The notes under the pieces are model-generated. The model made no database searches and was not told the DNA's origin. It worked only from the letters and a program-made list of their open reading frames with translations. A DNA stretch of 64,000 bases from Dehalococcoidales bacterium (GTDB taxonomy: Bacteria; Chloroflexota; Dehalococcoidia; Dehalococcoidales; UBA5627): assembly GCA_041656115.1 (NCBI GenBank), contig JBBAED010000001.1, positions 124,001-188,000 of the forward strand, given 5' to 3'. Both the position numbers and the translations under genes were made by a program. Shown piece by piece: positions 1-8,042 of this stretch (its first letter is position 1; the number at the start of each line of letters is the position of its first letter).

Positions 1-1
1 G

Positions 2-361
2 GAAAAGATATCCGCCGGAAAAGAACTCAAAATAAATGCGCTGGAAAGGGAAATTGCCGACTTGGCAAAAAGGCACCGGGAGGCTGAAAACAAACTGGCC
101 GATGCGGTATCAAACTATAAAACTTTGGCAATCGGTAATCACGCCGAAATACCGGCGGAGCTGGTGGGCGGGGCAAGTATTGAGGAAATTAACAACTCCT
201 TAATCAGCGCCAAAATATTGGTCGATAAAATCAGGCGCGGGCTGGAAAACGAGGTAATGGCAACGCAGATTCCGATTGGCGCGCCGGTAAGAAGGGATTT
301 TGATATATCAGGTCTGTCGCCGATTGAGAAAATTAAATACGCAATGAATAAGAGTAAGTAA
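2..361 (+). CDS. phage protein upstream of capsid gene, 5'-truncated by window edge
   Basis: The reading frame is open from base 2, so the gene begins before the window. About 119 residues are visible. The N-terminal half is rich in Glu, Lys and Ala and is predicted to be helical or coiled-coil; the C-terminal part ends in a basic segment. It lies 93 bases upstream of the likely capsid start in the same direction, the usual place of a phage scaffold, protease or minor head protein. No catalytic motif can be seen in the visible part. A scaffold-like role is inference from position and helical character only. Confidence 0.5.
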   Translation, partial: EKISAGKELKINALEREIADLAKRHREAENKLADAVSNYKTLAIGNHAEIPAELVGGASIEEINNSLISAKILVDKIRRGLENEVMATQIPIGAPVRRDFDISGLSPIEKIKYAMNKSK

Positions 362-454
362 ATCCGTTTGCGGAGCACGTTATGGATAGTCCGAAGAGGC
401 TTAACAAATCTGCAGCGGTCAACAATAAATCAGTTAAAAAGGAGAAATAATTTA

Positions 455-1375
455 GTGGCTTTAACATTAACCGAAGCATCAAAATTATCAAATGATATGT
501 TAATACGCGGAGTGGCGGAAACCGTTATTAAAGATTCGCCGATACTGCAAAAACTGCCTTTTATCGAAGTGATGGGTAACAGCTTGACCTATAACCGTGA
601 AAACACTCTGCCCGGTATTGATTTTTACGATGTCGGGGAATCTTGGAAAGAATCCACTCCCACCTTTGAACAGAAGACTGCCACATTAAAAATAATCGGC
701 GGCGATGCCGATGTGGATAACTTCTTAAAGGCGACACGCAGTAATATTCAAGATTTGGAAGCTGCCGTAATCGAAATGAAAGCCAAAGCGTTACGGCATA
801 AATTCGAAGAAATTTTTATCTACGGGGATTCGGAGTTGAACGCAAAGCAGTTTGACGGTATCCGTAAGCTGATTGATACGGAAACAGAAAGTAATCGGGT
901 AATTTCGGTATCGGCAACGGGCGGTTCCCTGACGCTGGACTGCTTGGATGAACTTATTGATGCCGTAAAGGGTGATAAGCCGGATATGCTGCTAATGAGC
1001 CGTCGTTTAAGGCGCAAAATCAATTCATTGGTGAGAGGCACCGGCAGTATGCTGGCAACCGAATCCGATAACTGGGGTAATTTTATTCAACTGTGGGACG
1101 GGATTCCGATTGGGGTTAACGACTGGATTTTAGATACGCATATCGTGGAAGACGGGGTGGAAACGGCAGTAATCGGCGGAGGGTGTTCTACTATTTATGC
1201 ACTCCAATTCGGAGAAGGAGCGCTCTGCGGTCTTTCCGGGCCGGGATTTTTACAGGTGGAATCGCTTGGGCAGCTTGAAAACAAAGATGCCTCGCGCACA
1301 CGCGTCAAGTGGTATTGTTCCATGGCGCTCTTTTCATCGGTTAAGGCGGCGGCTCTGATTGGGGTTAAGGATTAG
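455..1375 (+). CDS. phage major capsid protein (HK97-fold type)
   Basis: A 306-residue protein beginning at GTG 455, chosen because AAAAAGGAG ends at 444 with normal spacing; the frame is open further upstream but that part has no ribosome site. The body resembles phage major capsid proteins: an early strand-rich segment with SWKESTPTF, then a long helix, then the FIYGDSE...KQFDGIRKLI segment typical of capsid A-domain entry, and a C-terminal strand-rich part. It would form the shell of a phage or phage-like particle. It follows a helical phage protein and precedes, after a 1-kb repeat block, a connector-like gene. Family assignment is by recognition of these patterns, without a search. Confidence 0.72.
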   Translation: MALTLTEASKLSNDMLIRGVAETVIKDSPILQKLPFIEVMGNSLTYNRENTLPGIDFYDVGESWKESTPTFEQKTATLKIIGGDADVDNFLKATRSNIQDLEAAVIEMKAKALRHKFEEIFIYGDSELNAKQFDGIRKLIDTETESNRVISVSATGGSLTLDCLDELIDAVKGDKPDMLLMSRRLRRKINSLVRGTGSMLATESDNWGNFIQLWDGIPIGVNDWILDTHIVEDGVETAVIGGGCSTIYALQFGEGALCGLSGPGFLQVESLGQLENKDASRTRVKWYCSMALFSSVKAAALIGVKD

Positions 1376-2460
1376 GACAGAATTGTCTTTGCGAGGAACG
1401 AGTGTTTAGCGAATGATGTGGCAATCTAGCTCTTGTCATCCTGAACGAAGTGAAGGATCTAAGAGGACAGAAACACAGGCTATGAGGCGTCTTCTGCAAC
1501 AAAAAAGAGGCATCGCTCTATCGTATAAAGAGTAACCGAACTGTACACTATTCGCCAACCCCTAGATTCTTCGGCAGGCTCAGAATGACAAAGGAGGAGT
1601 CTACAACGACAAAAAGGAAGCCCTAGCCGTTCGTGGTGAGCTTGTCGAACCATAACGGCGGTCGAACAGTAATCCTCGTTTCTTCCCGTTCGTGAGACCC
1701 TTCGACAGGCTCAGGGCGAACAAGTTTTTTAACGTCTTTGCGAGGAGTGAGCCGTTAGGCGAATGACGTGGCAATCTCGCTTTTGTCATCCTGAATGAAA
1801 TGAAGGATATAAGAGGACGGGAAATATAGGCTATGAGGCATCCTCAGAATTATAAAAGAGGAATCGCTCTACCGTATAAAGAGCACCCGAACGGTGGACT
1901 ATTCGTCGACTCCCAGATTCTTCGGCAAGCTCAGAATGACAATACTAGGAATGCCCCAGCCGTTCGTGGTGAGCTTGTCGAACCATAACGGCGGTCGAAC
2001 AGTAATTCTTGTTTCTCCCCGTTCGTGGAACCCTTCGACAAGCTCAGGGCGAACGAGTTTTTTAACGTCTTTGCGAGGAGAGAGCCGTCAGGCGAATGAC
2101 GTGGCAATCTCACCCTTGTCATCCTGAATGAAATGAAGGATCTAAGAGGACGGGAAGCACAGGCTATTAGGTGACCTCGGCAATAAAAAAGTGGCATCGC
2201 TCTATCGTATAAAGAGTAACCGAACACTGCACTATTCGTTAACCCCTAGATTCTTCGGCAGGCTCAGAATGACAATAGTAGAAACGTCTTTGCGAGGAGT
2301 GAGCCGTCAGGCGAATGACGCGGCAATCTCCTACGAATTTATTAGAGATTGCTTCGCTGCGCTCGCAAAGACAAAGGAAATTGCTCGTCTTTCCGGTCAG
2401 GAACGGACTCGCAAAGACACAGAAAACAGAGCGTCCGAAGCAGGAGAACTTGCAAAAACA
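1376..2460 (+). repeat. mosaic repeat block R1 (about 2.7 copies of a 335-350 bp composite unit)
   Basis: No native gene. The word TCTTTGCGAGG recurs at about 1386, 1735, 2069 and 2287, giving composite units of about 349, 334 and 218 bases. Each unit runs in order: TCTTTGCGAGG...GTGGCAATCT; GTCATCCTGAA...AGGATCTAAGAGGA; a stretch ending in GTATAAAGAGTAACCGAAC; AGATTCTTCGGCAGGCTCAG; a GTTCGTGGTGAGCTTGTCGA word; and CCCTTCGACAGGCTCAGGG. ORFs at 1601-1789, 1894-2127 and 1931-2227 are translations of the repeat and not genes. The block separates the capsid gene from the connector gene and runs into the latter's 5' end. Confidence 0.9.
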
Positions 2461-3111
2461 AAGGAGGAAAACAAAACGACATTAACCAAACTTAAAGAAT
2501 ACGTCAGAATCGATTTGCACGATAACGACTCAAATAACTACCGCTGGGATGACAGCGAGATAGAAAGGCACATCTTACACGCCACAAACGACCTTTCAAT
2601 CGCCATTCCGCTGCAACGAACAGCAACAATCCCAACAACCGGCGGCTCAAGAGATGTTGATATTTCGCAAATTACGGATAGGATTTCAATCTATGCGGCA
2701 GGATATCCGCTTCATCTCTTCCCGCGTTATTATCGCCGCTTTATAGTTAATACTAACGTACTCACGCTTACGGACGGGCCTGTTCCCAACGGTGAGAATA
2801 TCTGCATCTACTATAAAAAAGCATATTCCGTAACCGAGGCAGAATCCGAAATCCCGTCGCATTTGGAAGAATTGGTTATTTGCGGCGCTTGCGGGTACGC
2901 CGCCGTGGAGCTGGCAATCTATTCCGTAAACCGGATTAACACCGGCGGCGATTATACCGCCAAAGAATTCCTGCGCTGGGGTGAAGCGAAAATCAATTAT
3001 TTTCGAGGCGAGCTAAAGAAACGAGGCCATAACAACCGTTTACGCATAAACCGTTTGTACAGAGCCTATCAGTTACCTTTCCCGAAAATATCGGCGGTTA
3101 AGCAATTTTAA
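2461..3111 (+). CDS. phage head-tail connector-like protein, start codon unclear
   Basis: The phage-like part, about 210 residues, begins near 2482. It starts with a helical segment containing YRWDDSEIERHILHA, a pattern seen in gp6-type head-tail connector/adaptor proteins, followed by a strand-rich middle and a basic C-terminal helix. A strong AAGGAGG sits at 2461-2467, but no ATG, GTG or TTG follows in frame (the codons read aca-tta-acc). The open frame continues upstream to 2191 only through the dispersed repeat, so the first 90 or so residues of that longer ORF are repeat translation. Either a non-standard start is used, the start was lost by mutation, or the protein is made as a repeat fusion. 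The coordinates given start at the ribosome-site-like sequence. Confidence 0.55.
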   Translation, partial: KEENKTTLTKLKEYVRIDLHDNDSNNYRWDDSEIERHILHATNDLSIAIPLQRTATIPTTGGSRDVDISQITDRISIYAAGYPLHLFPRYYRRFIVNTNVLTLTDGPVPNGENICIYYKKAYSVTEAESEIPSHLEELVICGACGYAAVELAIYSVNRINTGGDYTAKEFLRWGEAKINYFRGELKKRGHNNRLRINRLYRAYQLPFPKISAVKQF

Positions 3112-3125
3112 CCGCCGACCGCTAA

Positions 3126-3362
3126 TTATTTCTTTGTTGTAAATACAACGGCAAAGAGAATCATTACCAATATGACACAAAGGGCATTTAATAAACCGGC
3201 AATCGCATTGCCGCCGATAAAACTGTCGGCGAACAGCAGTAAACTGCCGGCTCCGTAAAAGATAGGCAGCAGTAAGTTAACCGATTTATCTTTCCTGGAT
3301 ATCACCTGATAAATCTGAACAATCCAACCGGCAAAGATAAACAAAAATCCAAAATATAACAT
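3126..3362 (-). CDS. small membrane protein of unknown function
   Basis: 78 residues, with ATG at 3362 preceded on the minus strand by AAAGGAGG at good spacing, so I take it as real. Three hydrophobic stretches (about residues 2-18, 29-47 and 52-73) suggest a polytopic membrane protein, with a basic loop RKDKS between the first two. It is encoded opposite to the surrounding phage-like genes, like a prophage cargo (moron) gene. I do not recognise the family. Confidence 0.6.
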   Translation of the reverse strand: MLYFGFLFIFAGWIVQIYQVISRKDKSVNLLLPIFYGAGSLLLFADSFIGGNAIAGLLNALCVILVMILFAVVFTTKK

Positions 3363-3491
3363 TGTGTTGCCAACCTCCTTTTACGTATCCTAAAATCCGG
3401 CCGATATTCGGGATGTTCCAAATGTATCGGCCAGAAGCATTATATACAAAAACAATAATAATAAACAATTGCAACTAAAGGAAACTATTTT

Positions 3492-3758
3492 ATGAATATT
3501 TATAAAGCAATTTGGAAGGTTATCGGCGGCAGGCCGTGGACATATATTTTGCGTGATATTTGGCATAAATACGAAGGCTTATGCATTATCGGGCTGGTGA
3601 CAATCGGTATATTTCTGGGGCATTGGCTAAGGCCTCACTTACTTTGGATGTTTTTAACTTTTACATCGGGATATATTGCCGGACACCTCTTTTGGGGCAA
3701 GGAGTATATTCCCAATCAGAAAGGAGACGAACAAGCGGATGATAAATCTGACCGATAG
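3492..3758 (+). CDS. small membrane protein of unknown function in prophage remnant
   Basis: 88 residues; ATG 3492 follows AAAGGAAA at suitable spacing. An amphipathic N-terminus is followed by two hydrophobic segments (about residues 30-45 and 49-66) and a charged C-terminus rich in Asp, Glu and Lys. Its 3' end overlaps the next gene by 20 bases, so the two are probably cotranscribed and translationally linked. A holin-like or moron role is possible from size and topology, but nothing in the sequence proves it. Confidence 0.55.
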   Translation: MNIYKAIWKVIGGRPWTYILRDIWHKYEGLCIIGLVTIGIFLGHWLRPHLLWMFLTFTSGYIAGHLFWGKEYIPNQKGDEQADDKSDR

Positions 3759-5736
3759 CCTGTTAAGAGCCCAAAGAGAGCCAAGCCGCATCCCTTACAT
3801 AAAGCTGGTCGCTTCCAATAAAATAAGCGGAGGATTAAATCTGAAATGGCAAAGGGTTTATAACGGAAACGAAACGGAATATTTTCATGCGCTGGCGGTA
3901 ACCTCAGACGGTTCGTTAATCCGAGCGAGGATTACCCATCCCGCCGACTCCCGCAAACTTTATATTCAACGGATTGCCAACCCAAACGAAGAACCTGACT
4001 TTAGCTTGTGGCAATATACCGGCCAATACAATGCGGTTATTGTTGCCGCCGCGGCACTGGGGGATACGGTATCAGTCTTTTGGATTAAAAGCGACCGTAA
4101 AATCCAACAGATTGTAAGCAGCGATTGCGGGATAACCTGGTCGGAAGCCAATATTATCGATTACACCCCGACAACGGCTGTTAACGGCATTTGCGCCGCT
4201 TATAAACCGAACGGTGATTTGGCGTTATTTTTTGCCGATCAGACAACCCTTTATATCAAACAAAAAATTAACGGGGAATGGCAACCCAAAGCCGCATGGG
4301 ATAAAACAAGCGGAGAACTTTCGGGGGTATCGGCGGTTTACGACAGCGATTGGAACATCTTTATTACCGGTAAGGATATTATCGGTAATTTTTGCCTCAG
4401 AAGCCTGGTTTACGGAGACGGCGGGGTGTTACCTGTTGGGGGGTGGGGAGAACCGCAAACAATTGCCGAAGCGCCGTCTGAGGGCAGTTTTGGCTACTAC
4501 TATGCCTTTTTGGATAAGCCCGATCTTTTTAGGTGCTTTTATATTGAAAAATACAGCGGAATTGGATCTTATTCCCGGCCTTTCCATATCCAAACCGCGG
4601 AGAACTTCGGTGATAACCTATGGCAAGAGCCGCAACCTTTTGATATAACATCTGAATACGGGCTGGCAATAGCGCACGATAAAAACTATTCTTGGCTGTC
4701 TTGCGCTAACGGTGTTTGGAAAGCGCCGCTTAAAACAGAACAAATCGACCTTTCGAGCCGTATTGTTGCCCTTAAACAAAAGACAATTTGCGCCGAAGGC
4801 AAGCTAACCGTAGAACTTCTTGGCGGTAATACCGGTTTGGAATTAGAGCCCCCGCTTGAAATCGGCTGCCGGCTGGACTTAAGCCTCGGCTATCTAACCG
4901 CAAACGGGTTTGAAAGCGGTAAAACGGAATCTTTTACCCTGCAGGCCTGTGAGTTTATAAACTCCAACGGCTTGGCAAAATTGGTTTTGCATGCAACAAA
5001 CGGGTGGGGAAAAATAAGCTGCTGGGCTGCCAAACAACAATACCGCTGGAATGCCGAAGGTTCGGAGCAAAATATTCTTGATTTGTTGAAATTTATATTG
5101 GCAAGGGCGGGAGTCCGCACCGCGGTTATTTCTGCATCAGAGGCAATCAAAAATTTGTACCCCGATTTTAATATCAACCCCGGAATGAAAGGGGATGACA
5201 TTATAAACAAATTAATGTCGCTTGTTCCTGACCTGCTTTTTACGGAAGGCGATACCGCTTATATTGTTAATCCTTTAACAAATAGCGAATCATCTTATGT
5301 GTATTCCTTTCCTCAAACGGACGGCATTCATCCGATTAACCGTACCGGATACAAAATATCCGCCCCAAGATTTAATCATATTCGCGTTGAGGGGTTTAGT
5401 GGTTACAACAATTTGCCGTTAATTGGCGATTATTACGATTACGAAGATATAAAAAAGAGCGGCGAGGGTTTTCTTTCGATTCAAGACGGTAATATCGGCA
5501 CTGTAAATGATGCCGAAAAGCGTGTGGAATACACTTTTAATAAAGATCGCAGTTTTAACGATTTAGGATATATCGAAGTGCCGACAAACTGCGGACAGCA
5601 AATTTACGATGTTATCGGCATAAACGACAGCGTTGCGGGGCTTATAAATGTCAAAAGGCGGGTTATCGGTCTTGAAACCGTTTTTGAAACCCGCATCGGA
5701 AAGTATAGCCAAACTTTGCTGTTGGGAAAGGTTTAA
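3739..5736 (+). CDS. phage tail/baseplate-like protein with Asp-box (BNR-like) N-terminal part
   Basis: 665 residues from ATG 3739, chosen over an upstream in-frame ATG because AAGGAG lies at 3721-3726. The N-terminal third is strand-rich and contains a clear Asp-box, SSDCGITW, of the kind found in sialidase-type beta-propellers and in many phage fibre proteins. The C-terminal half (about residues 430-665) contains a helix-rich stretch followed by a strand-rich module that resembles tail-hub or baseplate proteins in layout only. Sequence and position downstream of capsid and connector genes point to a structural, possibly receptor- or glycan-facing, phage protein. No full catalytic sialidase residue set was identified. 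Confidence 0.5.
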   Translation: MINLTDSLLRAQREPSRIPYIKLVASNKISGGLNLKWQRVYNGNETEYFHALAVTSDGSLIRARITHPADSRKLYIQRIANPNEEPDFSLWQYTGQYNAVIVAAAALGDTVSVFWIKSDRKIQQIVSSDCGITWSEANIIDYTPTTAVNGICAAYKPNGDLALFFADQTTLYIKQKINGEWQPKAAWDKTSGELSGVSAVYDSDWNIFITGKDIIGNFCLRSLVYGDGGVLPVGGWGEPQTIAEAPSEGSFGYYYAFLDKPDLFRCFYIEKYSGIGSYSRPFHIQTAENFGDNLWQEPQPFDITSEYGLAIAHDKNYSWLSCANGVWKAPLKTEQIDLSSRIVALKQKTICAEGKLTVELLGGNTGLELEPPLEIGCRLDLSLGYLTANGFESGKTESFTLQACEFINSNGLAKLVLHATNGWGKISCWAAKQQYRWNAEGSEQNILDLLKFILARAGVRTAVISASEAIKNLYPDFNINPGMKGDDIINKLMSLVPDLLFTEGDTAYIVNPLTNSESSYVYSFPQTDGIHPINRTGYKISAPRFNHIRVEGFSGYNNLPLIGDYYDYEDIKKSGEGFLSIQDGNIGTVNDAEKRVEYTFNKDRSFNDLGYIEVPTNCGQQIYDVIGINDSVAGLINVKRRVIGLETVFETRIGKYSQTLLLGKV

Positions 5737-5754
5737 TTTAGAGGGATATAATTT

Positions 5755-5973
5755 ATGATAATAGGAAAAGCATTGTTAAAGAGTTTTAGCGCCGCAAACC
5801 ATACCGCGGCGGTAATGCTAAGCGGAAATTATAAAACGATTACGGAAGGGATAAACGTAGCGCGTAATATTTCTGTTGGCGAGATGATTCCCGGAAGATA
5901 CGTAGCCGTCCTTTTTTATGACAGTTACAGTGCCAAAGATGCACTGATAATCGCTGTTTACGACATACGGTAG
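5755..5973 (+). CDS. small phage-associated protein
   Basis: 72 residues; ATG 5755 follows AGAGGG, 18 bases after the tail-like gene. The composition is strand-rich and Ala/Val-rich, with a GEMIPGRYVAVLFYD segment, resembling a small fibre- or spike-associated protein. The stop is immediately followed by repeat block R2. The function is not recognised; the association with the phage-like gene upstream rests on spacing and direction. Confidence 0.5.
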   Translation: MIIGKALLKSFSAANHTAAVMLSGNYKTITEGINVARNISVGEMIPGRYVAVLFYDSYSAKDALIIAVYDIR

Positions 5974-6625
5974 AGCGATTCCTCTGTCTTGACTCCGAGG
6001 TAACCTAATAGTCTATATTCCCCGTCCTCTTAGATCCTTCATTTCATTCAGGATGACATTTTTCTTCCCGTTCGCCCTGAGCCTGTCGAAGGGTCTCATG
6101 AATGGGGGTGGACAAGGATTGCTATCAGCCCGCCGTTATGGTTCGACAGGCTCACCACGAACGGCTAAACTTTTGTCTTTGCGAGACCATTCCCGAAGGG
6201 AAGGCGAAGCAATCTCATATAGATAAAATTTGTTGGAGATTGCCACGTCACTCGCCGAAGGCTCCCTCCTCGCAAAGACGTTTCCCTTATTGTCATTCTG
6301 AGCCTGTCGAAGAATCTGGGGGTTGGCGGATAGTACACCGTTCGGTTACTCTTTATACGGTAGGGCGATGCCTCTTTTTCGTTTCTGGGGGTACCTAATA
6401 GTCTATATTTCCTATCCTCTTAGATCCTTCACTGCGTTCAGGATGACACTACCTTTGTCTTTGCGAGCGCAGCGAAGCAATCTCATATAAATCCGTAGGA
6501 GATTGCCACGTCACTCGCTGAAGGCTCGCTCCTCGCAAAGACGTTTCCCTTATTGTCATTCTGAGCGTAGCGAAGAATCTGGGGGTTAAGGGATAGTGCA
6601 CGTTCGGTAACTCTTTTAAAAAATT
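5974..6625 (-). repeat. mosaic repeat block R2 (inverted relative to R1)
   Basis: The same words as in R1 appear as reverse complement: ATCCTTCATTTCATTCAGGAT, the GCCCTGAGCCTGTCGAAGGG word, TGGTTCGACAGGCTCACCA, GCAATCTC/GGAGATTGCCACGTCA, ATTCTGAGCCTGTCGAAGAAT and CGGTTACTCTTTATACGGTAG. Nearly two composite units are present. The block fills the gap between the prophage remnant and rpsU; short ORFs in it (6102-6398, 6449-6655) are repeat translations. Confidence 0.9.
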
Positions 6626-6648
6626 ATTGGAGAGATATCTGAATCTCC

Positions 6649-6678
6649 TTGACACGTTACTCGTTTATAACATAAAAT
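6649..6678 (+). promoter_or_regulatory. likely sigma70-type promoter of rpsU-yqeY
   Basis: A perfect TTGACA (6649-6654) is followed after 18 bases by TAAAAT (6673-6678, five of six consensus bases). It sits about 70 bases upstream of the rpsU start, at the edge of repeat block R2. Confidence 0.6.
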
Positions 6679-6686
6679 TAAATGTT

Positions 6687-6705
6687 CTTTGCCGGTTCAG
6701 CAAAG
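6687..6705 (+). promoter_or_regulatory. leader hairpin ahead of rpsU
   Basis: CTTTGC (6687-6692) pairs with GCAAAG (6700-6705) across a 7-base loop, inside the predicted 5' leader and about 50 bases before the start codon. It could be a stability or feedback element; no known ribosomal-protein leader is recognised. Confidence 0.3.
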
Positions 6706-6754
6706 AGGTGTAGTTGTTTCTACAATAATCAGAACACAAAGGAGGCTGATGCTA

Positions 6755-6955
6755 GTGGCCACAGTTATGAAGGCCAATGAGGGTGAAAGCTTCGACAGTT
6801 TGTTAAAACGGTTCAACAGGAAGGTCCAACAGGACGGAATTCTGTCCGAGGTACGCCGAAGAGGTCGTCACCAGAAACCGTTGACCAGGCGTGCTCGTAA
6901 AGAAGCAGCCAGCAGACGTCAAGCAAACAAAGCTGCCAGAGCAAGTAGAAGATAG
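6755..6955 (+). CDS. rpsU: 30S ribosomal protein S21
   Basis: 66 residues from GTG 6755, with AAAGGAGG ending at 6745. An in-frame ATG at 6749 is too close to that site, and the longer upstream frame has no ribosome site. The body has the S21 pattern ESFDSLLKRFNRKVQQDGIL followed by a very basic C-terminal tail (RRRGRHQKP, RRARKEAASRR) that contacts 16S rRNA near the platform of the small subunit. The length is normal for S21. It is followed after 14 bases by yqeY, a pairing common in Gram-positive-type genomes. Confidence 0.95.
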   Translation: MATVMKANEGESFDSLLKRFNRKVQQDGILSEVRRRGRHQKPLTRRARKEAASRRQANKAARASRR

Positions 6956-6969
6956 GAGGCGTTAAGCGG

Positions 6970-7422
6970 ATGTCAGCAGATTTAAAACAAAAACTTAACG
7001 ACGATCTTAAACAGGCGCTCAGGAGCGGCGATAGGCTCTCGTGTTCTGTAATTCGTATGCTTCTTTCCGCCATTCACAACGCTGAAATTGCAAAGCGCGG
7101 TGAGTTGGAAGAAACCGAGTTAATCGGTGTGATTGCCAAAGATGCCAAACAGCATAAAGAAAGTATTTTAGCTTTCAAACAGGGCAATCGTCCGGATTTG
7201 GTGGAAAAAGAAGAGGCTGAACTTGCTGTAATTGAAAAATACCTGCCGGAGCAGATGAGCAGGAAAGATGTCGTTACTGCCGCCCGTAAGGTAATTGAAG
7301 AAGTCGGTGCTCAGACCCCCAGGGATAAAGGTAAAGTGATGGGGAAACTGGTATCGCAACTGAAAGGCAAAGCAGACGGACAGGTTATCAACGAGGTAGT
7401 GAACGAACTCCTCGAACAGTAG
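6970..7422 (+). CDS. yqeY: GatB/YqeY domain protein
   Basis: 150 residues, full length for the family. ATG 6970 follows TAGGAGG. The N-terminal helical half contains the family pattern LKQALRSGD...VIRMLLSAIHNAE and the middle IEKYLPEQMS; the C-terminal half has TPRDKGKVMGKL, all typical of YqeY. The family resembles the tRNA-binding tail of GatB and is linked to tRNA-dependent amidation or tRNA metabolism, though its precise role is not settled. It is cotranscribed with rpsU and followed by a good terminator. Confidence 0.93.
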   Translation: MSADLKQKLNDDLKQALRSGDRLSCSVIRMLLSAIHNAEIAKRGELEETELIGVIAKDAKQHKESILAFKQGNRPDLVEKEEAELAVIEKYLPEQMSRKDVVTAARKVIEEVGAQTPRDKGKVMGKLVSQLKGKADGQVINEVVNELLEQ

Positions 7423-7445
7423 GTTTTAAGATTAGTTTAACAAAA

Positions 7446-7473
7446 AAGAGGGTGTAACAGCCCTCTTTTTTTA
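7446..7473 (+). terminator. rho-independent terminator of rpsU-yqeY
   Basis: AAGAGGG pairs with CCCTCTT across an 8-base loop, followed by a run of T. It lies 24 bases after the yqeY stop. Confidence 0.85.
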
Positions 7474-7482
7474 TGCCCTTTC

Positions 7483-8018
7483 ATTTGTCTTTGCGAGTCC
7501 ATTCTCGATAGGGAAGGCGATGCAACTCTCCTTCGTCTTTGCGAGCGCAGCGAAGCAATCTCTAACAAATCCGTATGAGATTGCCACGTCATTCGTCTAA
7601 CGGCTCATTCCTCGCAAAGACGTTTATAACTTGTCATTCTGAGCTTGTCGAAGAATCTGGGAGTTGGCGAATAGTGCACCGTTCGGCTACGGATTCTATA
7701 GTAGGACGATGCCCCTTCTTTGATGCAGAGGACACCTCATAGCTTGTATTTCCCGTCCTCTTAGATCCTTCACTTTGTTCAGGATGACAAACCACTCGTT
7801 CGCCCTGAGCCTGTCGAAGGGTACTCCGAACAAGGAGAAAACGAGGATTACTATTCGATTGCCGTTATGGTTCGACAGGCTCACCATGAACGGCTAACCT
7901 CTTGTCTTTGCGAGCGCAGCGAAGCAATCTCTAATAGATTAAATTCCTTGGAGATTGCCACGTCATTCGCCAGAGGCTCGCTCCTCGCAAAGACGTTTCT
8001 ATTATTGTCATTCTAAGA
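7483..8018 (-). repeat. mosaic repeat block R3
   Basis: Reverse-complement orientation relative to R1. It holds GCAATCTC and GAGATTGCCACGTCATTCG words, ATTCTGAGCTTGTCGAAGAAT, the ATCCTTCACTTTGTTCAGGAT word, GCCCTGAGCCTGTCGAAGGG and ATGGTTCGACAGGCTCACCAT. It lies between the convergent ends of yqeY and ispG. The ORF at 7696-7887 is repeat translation. Confidence 0.9.
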
Positions 8019-8042
8019 AAAAAGAGAGTTTACTCTGAGATT

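Noticed and set aside
1376..2460. CRISPR array in the repeat-rich gaps
   Set aside because: The repeats are imperfect, of several word types in fixed order, with no unique spacers of constant length, and no cas genes are nearby.
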